Shown: positions 8,841 to 12,302 of the stretch, one piece after another
How positions within the stretch are numbered: position 1 is the first letter of the stretch
How the letters are laid out: each line of letters opens with the position of its first letter
Origin: an uncultured bacterium
GTDB taxonomy: Bacteria > Bacillota > Clostridia > Lachnospirales > Lachnospiraceae
Assembly (NCBI GenBank): GCA_946061355.1
Contig: CAMGRE010000056.1
Span: 1-12,302, forward strand
Direction of reading: 5' to 3'
Length of the DNA: 12,302 nt
The notes under the pieces: generated by a model
Database searches by the model: none
What the model was told of the DNA's origin: nothing
The model's input: only the letters and a program-made list of their open reading frames with translations
Translations under genes and position numbers: made by a program

Positions 8841-10007
8841 GTGGCAGGAAGATTCACGAAAAGTGGCAGAACAAAACGATCAGAACAATATTTTGATTAC
8901 AGCCTGCTGTTTATTGTGCTGTTTCTGATGGGGTTTGGAATGATCATGATCTATTCCACCAGCTCCTATGAGGCCAGCATGGATTATGGCGATGCGGCGT
9001 ACTATCTGAAGAAACAGTTGTTTGCCAACGTGCTGGGGATGATTGCCATGATCTTTGTGGCGAACGTGCCGTATCATTTCTGGGAGCGGTTTGCAGTGCT
9101 TGGGTATCTGCTCTCGGCGGTACTCATCTGTCTGGTCATGACGCCTCTGGGCGTTGAGGTAAAGGGAGCCAGGAGATGGCTTGACTTCGGAATCGGACTG
9201 AGAATCCAGCCGGCAGAGATTGCTAAATTATGTATGATCCTTTTCCTTGCGACTATGGTTTGCCGGATCGGCAGGAATATCCGAACCTGGAAAGGGTTAG
9301 GGGTGGTAATGGCATTCCCTTTCCCGATTGCATTGATGGTGTGGAAGATTACGGACAATATGAGTTCCGCGGTCATCATATTGGGCATTGCTGTGCTGAT
9401 GCTCTTTGTGGCAAGCCCGGAATATAAGAAATTTATTCTGGTCGGCGCGGCTGGAGCTGCGGCCATCGCAGCGATTGTGTACGCTATTGCCAGTGCGCCA
9501 TCAACGGAGGGCTTGGGTTTCCGCGGCGAACGTATCAGAGCGTGGCTGGATCCCGAGGCGTATGCCAGTGGAAAAGGATTTCAAACGTTGCAGGCATTAT
9601 ATGCCATCGGTTCAGGCGGGATCTTCGGGAAAGGCCTTGGCCAGAGTATGCAGAAACTCGGTTTTATCCCGGAGGCGCAGAACGATATGATCTTTTCGAT
9701 CATCTGTGAGGAACTGGGACTTTTCGGGGCGATTGCCGTGATCCTTCTGTTCCTGCTTCTGATCTGGCGGTTTATGATCATTGCCAACAATGCGCCGGAT
9801 CTTTTTGGAGCGTTGCTTGTTGTCGGCGTGATGGGACACGTATCGATTCAGGTGATCTTAAATATAGCGGTTGTGACAAATACGATTCCCAATACGGGTA
9901 TTTCCCTTCCGTTTATCAGTTACGGGGGATCCTCTGTATTGTTTCTGTTGGTTGAGATCGGGCTGGTGCTCAGTGTTTCAAAGTCAATTCGGTTAAAAGA
10001 AGTCTAA
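8841..10007 (+). CDS. ftsW: SEDS peptidoglycan glycosyltransferase FtsW
   Basis: FtsW/SpoVE-type SEDS proteins polymerise lipid II into glycan strands at the septum and work in a pair with a class B PBP; two such PBPs are encoded in this operon. The 388-residue protein is very hydrophobic, with about ten membrane segments. Motifs present are KGARRWLDFG (108-117), IQPAEIAKL (122-130), the RIRAWLDP segment (231-238), the likely catalytic D282 in FIPEAQNDMIF, EELGLFG (290-296) and PNTGISLPFISYGGSS (350-365). The usual PDLGT motif before the fifth or sixth segment reads TDNMSSA (171-177). GTG 8841 follows AAGGAG (8827-8832) by 8 nt; this ribosome site lies in the last codons of murD, indicating coupling. 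A SpoVE role cannot be separated from FtsW by sequence alone. Confidence 0.94.
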   Translation: MAGRFTKSGRTKRSEQYFDYSLLFIVLFLMGFGMIMIYSTSSYEASMDYGDAAYYLKKQLFANVLGMIAMIFVANVPYHFWERFAVLGYLLSAVLICLVMTPLGVEVKGARRWLDFGIGLRIQPAEIAKLCMILFLATMVCRIGRNIRTWKGLGVVMAFPFPIALMVWKITDNMSSAVIILGIAVLMLFVASPEYKKFILVGAAGAAAIAAIVYAIASAPSTEGLGFRGERIRAWLDPEAYASGKGFQTLQALYAIGSGGIFGKGLGQSMQKLGFIPEAQNDMIFSIICEELGLFGAIAVILLFLLLIWRFMIIANNAPDLFGALLVVGVMGHVSIQVILNIAVVTNTIPNTGISLPFISYGGSSVLFLLVEIGLVLSVSKSIRLKEV

Positions 10008-10018
10008 GCGTGATACAA

Positions 10019-10047
10019 GATACAGATTCCTTTTTTCTGCATATAAT
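10019..10047 (+). promoter_or_regulatory. Candidate internal promoter before murA
   Basis: A perfect TATAAT (10042-10047) lies in the 79-nt gap after ftsW. Seventeen nt upstream is GATACA (10019-10024), a 3/6 match to the -35 consensus. Transcription would start near 10054, about 30 nt before the murA GTG and its AAGGTGG ribosome site (10076-10082). This could give murA and ftsQ expression independent of the MraZ-controlled promoter. The -35 is weak, so the call is tentative. Confidence 0.45.
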
Positions 10048-10086
10048 AGGATATGTCTTTTCATCAAAGCTTAAGAAGGTGGAACG

Positions 10087-11385
10087 GTGGATTCTATTCA
10101 TGTGCAGGGCGGCAGATCACTTTCCGGGGAAATCAGTGTGCAGGGTTCCAAGAATGCGGTTCTTCCCATTATGGCTGCCGCTGTTTTGGTAAAAGGTGTT
10201 ACTGTTTTGAAAAACTGTCCGGATATCACAGATGTGCGTTGCATGATCAAACTGCTGCAAAGTATCGGATGTCTTGTGGAGTACACAGGGGACAGCCTGA
10301 TGATTGATGCCCGGCAGATTACGAGCCATACACTTCCTCATGAATATGTGAAGAAAATGAGATCTTCCATTATTCTGATGGGCGCACTGCTCGGGAGAAC
10401 GGGGAAGGTAGCGCTCAATTATCCGGGCGGGTGTATCATTGGTAAGAGACCGATCGATCTGCACCTGGAAGCTTTTGCCGAAATGGGGATCCGGATTGAG
10501 CAGACAGATGAAAAGCTGGAGGCTGCGGCACATCGGATCAGGGGAAACGAGATTTGTTTAAGGATGGCGAGTGTGGGCGCCACGGAGAATGTAATTCTGG
10601 CTGCAGTACTGGCAGAGGGGACAACAATCCTTAAGAACGCGGCCAGAGAGCCCGAGATTGCTGCGTTGTGTGATTTCCTGATACGATGCGGAGCCGGATT
10701 GTACCGGTCAGCGAAGGGCGATGTGATTGTGATAGAAGGAGTGCGTGCACTGCATTCCTGTGAATACCGTATTCCGTTTGACCGGATTGTGGCGGGAACT
10801 TATCTGTTCGGCACGATGGCTGCGGGCGGTAATATTTGTTTGAGAGATATTTGTGCCGATCAACTTGGTCAGGTACTTGCCGTGATCAGAATCATGGGCG
10901 GAAATGTTGTGTGTACAAGGGATGCTGTCTGTCTGCAGGCGCCTTCCAGGCCGTTGCCGGTGCCTTATGTCAGGACTGCGGTCTATCCGGGATTCCCGAC
11001 GGATCTCCAGTCTCCGCTGATGGCAGCGCTGTGCAGGGCAGATGGGCACAGCCTTCTGGAAGAGACGATATTTGAGAACAGACTGCGGATCGTACCGGAG
11101 CTTCGGAAAATGGGAGCACAGATCATGGTTAACGGGCGCCAGGCAAAGATCGAAGGCACGGGTTGTCTCTGTGGCGCCTGTGTCAAAGCGGAAGAACTGC
11201 GGGGTGGGGCGGCGCTTGTGATGGCAGGACTGGCCGCACAGGGTGAAACCGTTATATATGGAAGAGAATTTATAAACAGGGGCTATGAAGATATCAGACG
11301 GGATATCGTAAGCCTTGGAGGCAGCTTGTTTTATGAAGAAACAGAAGGTCCGTCGCAAAAAGGAGACGAAGCCGAAACAGAATAA
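10087..11385 (+). CDS. murA: UDP-N-acetylglucosamine 1-carboxyvinyltransferase MurA
   Basis: MurA transfers enolpyruvate from PEP to UDP-GlcNAc, the first committed step of peptidoglycan synthesis, in the cytoplasm. All key residues of the family are visible, one position off the E. coli numbering at most: K22-N23 in GSKNAVLP, R92, the PEP-reactive C116 in PGGCIIGKRP with R121, D306 in GFPTD and R398 in INRGYE. The SVGATENVILAA segment (162-173) is also typical. It has 16 cysteines in 432 residues, including C360-L-C-G-A-C365 where other MurA proteins rarely have Cys. An acidic tail of about 18 residues extends past the usual end and is encoded in the overlap with ftsQ. GTG 10087 follows AAGGTGG (10076-10082) by 4 nt, or its AAGG core by 7. 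The position between ftsW and ftsQ is unusual. The C116 form is expected to be fosfomycin-sensitive by family knowledge. Confidence 0.92.
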   Translation: MDSIHVQGGRSLSGEISVQGSKNAVLPIMAAAVLVKGVTVLKNCPDITDVRCMIKLLQSIGCLVEYTGDSLMIDARQITSHTLPHEYVKKMRSSIILMGALLGRTGKVALNYPGGCIIGKRPIDLHLEAFAEMGIRIEQTDEKLEAAAHRIRGNEICLRMASVGATENVILAAVLAEGTTILKNAAREPEIAALCDFLIRCGAGLYRSAKGDVIVIEGVRALHSCEYRIPFDRIVAGTYLFGTMAAGGNICLRDICADQLGQVLAVIRIMGGNVVCTRDAVCLQAPSRPLPVPYVRTAVYPGFPTDLQSPLMAALCRADGHSLLEETIFENRLRIVPELRKMGAQIMVNGRQAKIEGTGCLCGACVKAEELRGGAALVMAGLAAQGETVIYGREFINRGYEDIRRDIVSLGGSLFYEETEGPSQKGDEAETE

Positions 11386-12241
11386 CAGGAGCCGGTCGGA
11401 GCGGTTAAATAATACGAAGCTTCGGCTGGTTACCGGTAATACAGGCAGACTGCCGGAACTGAATAAGACCGCGGCGACAGGGAAGAGAACGCAGACGGTT
11501 TCCAAAATACTGATTGGAGAAGGAAGGATACGCTGGATCGTTGCAGCGCTTTGTACGGTGGTCATACTTCTCCTCTGCGCGTGCTCTGTGTATTATGTCC
11601 TGGATCGGTATCGTGTGACGACAGTTTATGTGGAGGGTAGCATCCATTATACAAATGAGCAGATCATGGATATGGTGATGAACGGGAGACTCGGACATAA
11701 TTCCCTCTATCTTTCCTTCAAATATAAGGACAAGGGTGTGGACAATGTGCCGTTTGTCCAGTCCATGGATGTCGATATCCTGGCACGGGACACGATCAAG
11801 ATCACCGTGTACGAAAAGGCGCTGGCAGGTTACATAGAATATCTGGGAAGGTATATGTATTTTGACAAGGACGGCATTGTGGTAGAGACATCAGAGCAGC
11901 GCACGCCGGGAATACCGCAGGTGACGGGACTGCAGTTCGGCTATGTGGTCATGAATGAGAAACTGCCGGTGGAGAATGAGGAAGTGTTTGAGGATATTCT
12001 GGATATCACACAGCTTCTGAATAAATACGGGATTCAGGCAGACAGGATCTACTTTGACAAGTTTATGGAAAAGACGCTCTATTTTGGAGATGCGAAGGTC
12101 AAGCTCGGGTCAAACAAAGATATCGATGAGAAGATCATGAAGCTCAAACCGATTCTGCCCGGTCTGGAGGGGAAGAAAGGTACGCTCAGAATGGACAACT
12201 ATACCGAAGGAATGACGGATTTTACATTTGAACTTGATTAG
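11333..12241 (+). CDS. ftsQ: Cell division protein FtsQ/DivIB
   Basis: FtsQ/DivIB is a bitopic divisome scaffold that binds FtsL and DivIC/FtsB on the outer face of the membrane. The 302-residue product has a long, very basic cytoplasmic N-terminus (1-60, rich in K and R), one membrane segment (about 67-90), a POTRA domain beginning RVTTVYVEGSIHYTNEQI (94-111) and running to about 165, and a beta domain (about 170-300). ATG 11333 is the only in-frame ATG, GTG or TTG between the ribosome site GGAGG (11317-11321, 11 nt upstream) and the membrane segment, apart from TTG 11315, which has no ribosome site. The gene therefore overlaps murA by 53 nt in another frame. The family call rests on topology, the POTRA start and the dcw position. 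Confidence 0.9.
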   Translation: MKKQKVRRKKETKPKQNNRSRSERLNNTKLRLVTGNTGRLPELNKTAATGKRTQTVSKILIGEGRIRWIVAALCTVVILLLCACSVYYVLDRYRVTTVYVEGSIHYTNEQIMDMVMNGRLGHNSLYLSFKYKDKGVDNVPFVQSMDVDILARDTIKITVYEKALAGYIEYLGRYMYFDKDGIVVETSEQRTPGIPQVTGLQFGYVVMNEKLPVENEEVFEDILDITQLLNKYGIQADRIYFDKFMEKTLYFGDAKVKLGSNKDIDEKIMKLKPILPGLEGKKGTLRMDNYTEGMTDFTFELD

Positions 12242-12302
12242 AACTTTTTTGAAAAAGAGAAAGAAAATGTGCCAAGAAAATAAAAAAACCTGTTGATAAA
12301 TC
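12242..12302 (+). promoter_or_regulatory. AT-rich gap after ftsQ, possible -35 of the next promoter
   Basis: The last 61 bases are A-rich and contain no gene. CTTTTTTGAAAAAG (12244-12257) can form a short A/T hairpin but has no GC stem, so I do not call a terminator. TTGATA (12293-12298) is a good -35 hexamer whose -10 would fall beyond the window. A promoter for the next gene is possible but unproven. Confidence 0.2.

Overview
This window is a division and cell wall (dcw) gene cluster from a low-GC-type Gram-positive bacterium. It most resembles the Clostridia, probably Lachnospiraceae. The evidence is the gene order mraZ-rsmH-ftsL-PBP-PBP-mraY-murD-ftsW-(murA)-ftsQ, strong AGGAGG-type ribosome binding sites, TTG and GTG starts, and a Firmicutes-style RsmH with a CxC...CxC insert. 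The family assignment is inference; no phylogeny could be run. All nine genes lie on the + strand with short gaps or overlaps and no convincing terminator between them, so they read as one operon.

Positions 1-378 are the control region. The far left (1-220) has no gene I can support. A good sigma-A type promoter (TTGTCA, 17 nt, TAGAAT; 221-249) is followed at once by four AAGTGG repeats with an exact 10-bp period (257-296). This is the expected binding site for MraZ, the first gene product, so it predicts autoregulation of the cluster. A leader of about 120 nt then runs to mraZ.

Positions 379-2282 hold mraZ (regulator), rsmH (16S rRNA methyltransferase) and a small bitopic FtsL-like divisome protein. 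Positions 2336-6406 hold two tandem class B penicillin-binding proteins, the counterparts by position of pbpB and spoVD in Bacillus. The first has a long acidic extracellular tail ending in a tandem octapeptide. The second has KTA instead of KTG as its third active-site motif. Positions 6473-10007 hold mraY (lipid I synthesis), murD (D-glutamate ligase) and ftsW (SEDS glycosyltransferase). Positions 10087-12241 hold a murA-type enolpyruvyl transferase, which sits where murG, murC or murB usually lie, and ftsQ/divIB, which overlaps murA by 53 nt. A candidate internal promoter precedes murA. The last 61 bases are AT-rich, and the next gene starts beyond the window; ftsZ is a common neighbour here but is not seen.

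Together the products control the cluster (MraZ), make peptidoglycan precursors (MurA, MurD, MraY), polymerise and crosslink septal wall (FtsW with the two PBPs) and scaffold the divisome (FtsL, FtsQ). I see no mobile element, CRISPR array, tRNA or rRNA, and no wholly new system. The points worth a second look are the MraZ operator, the two PBP peculiarities, the cysteine-rich MurA in an unusual place and the forced murA/ftsQ overlap.
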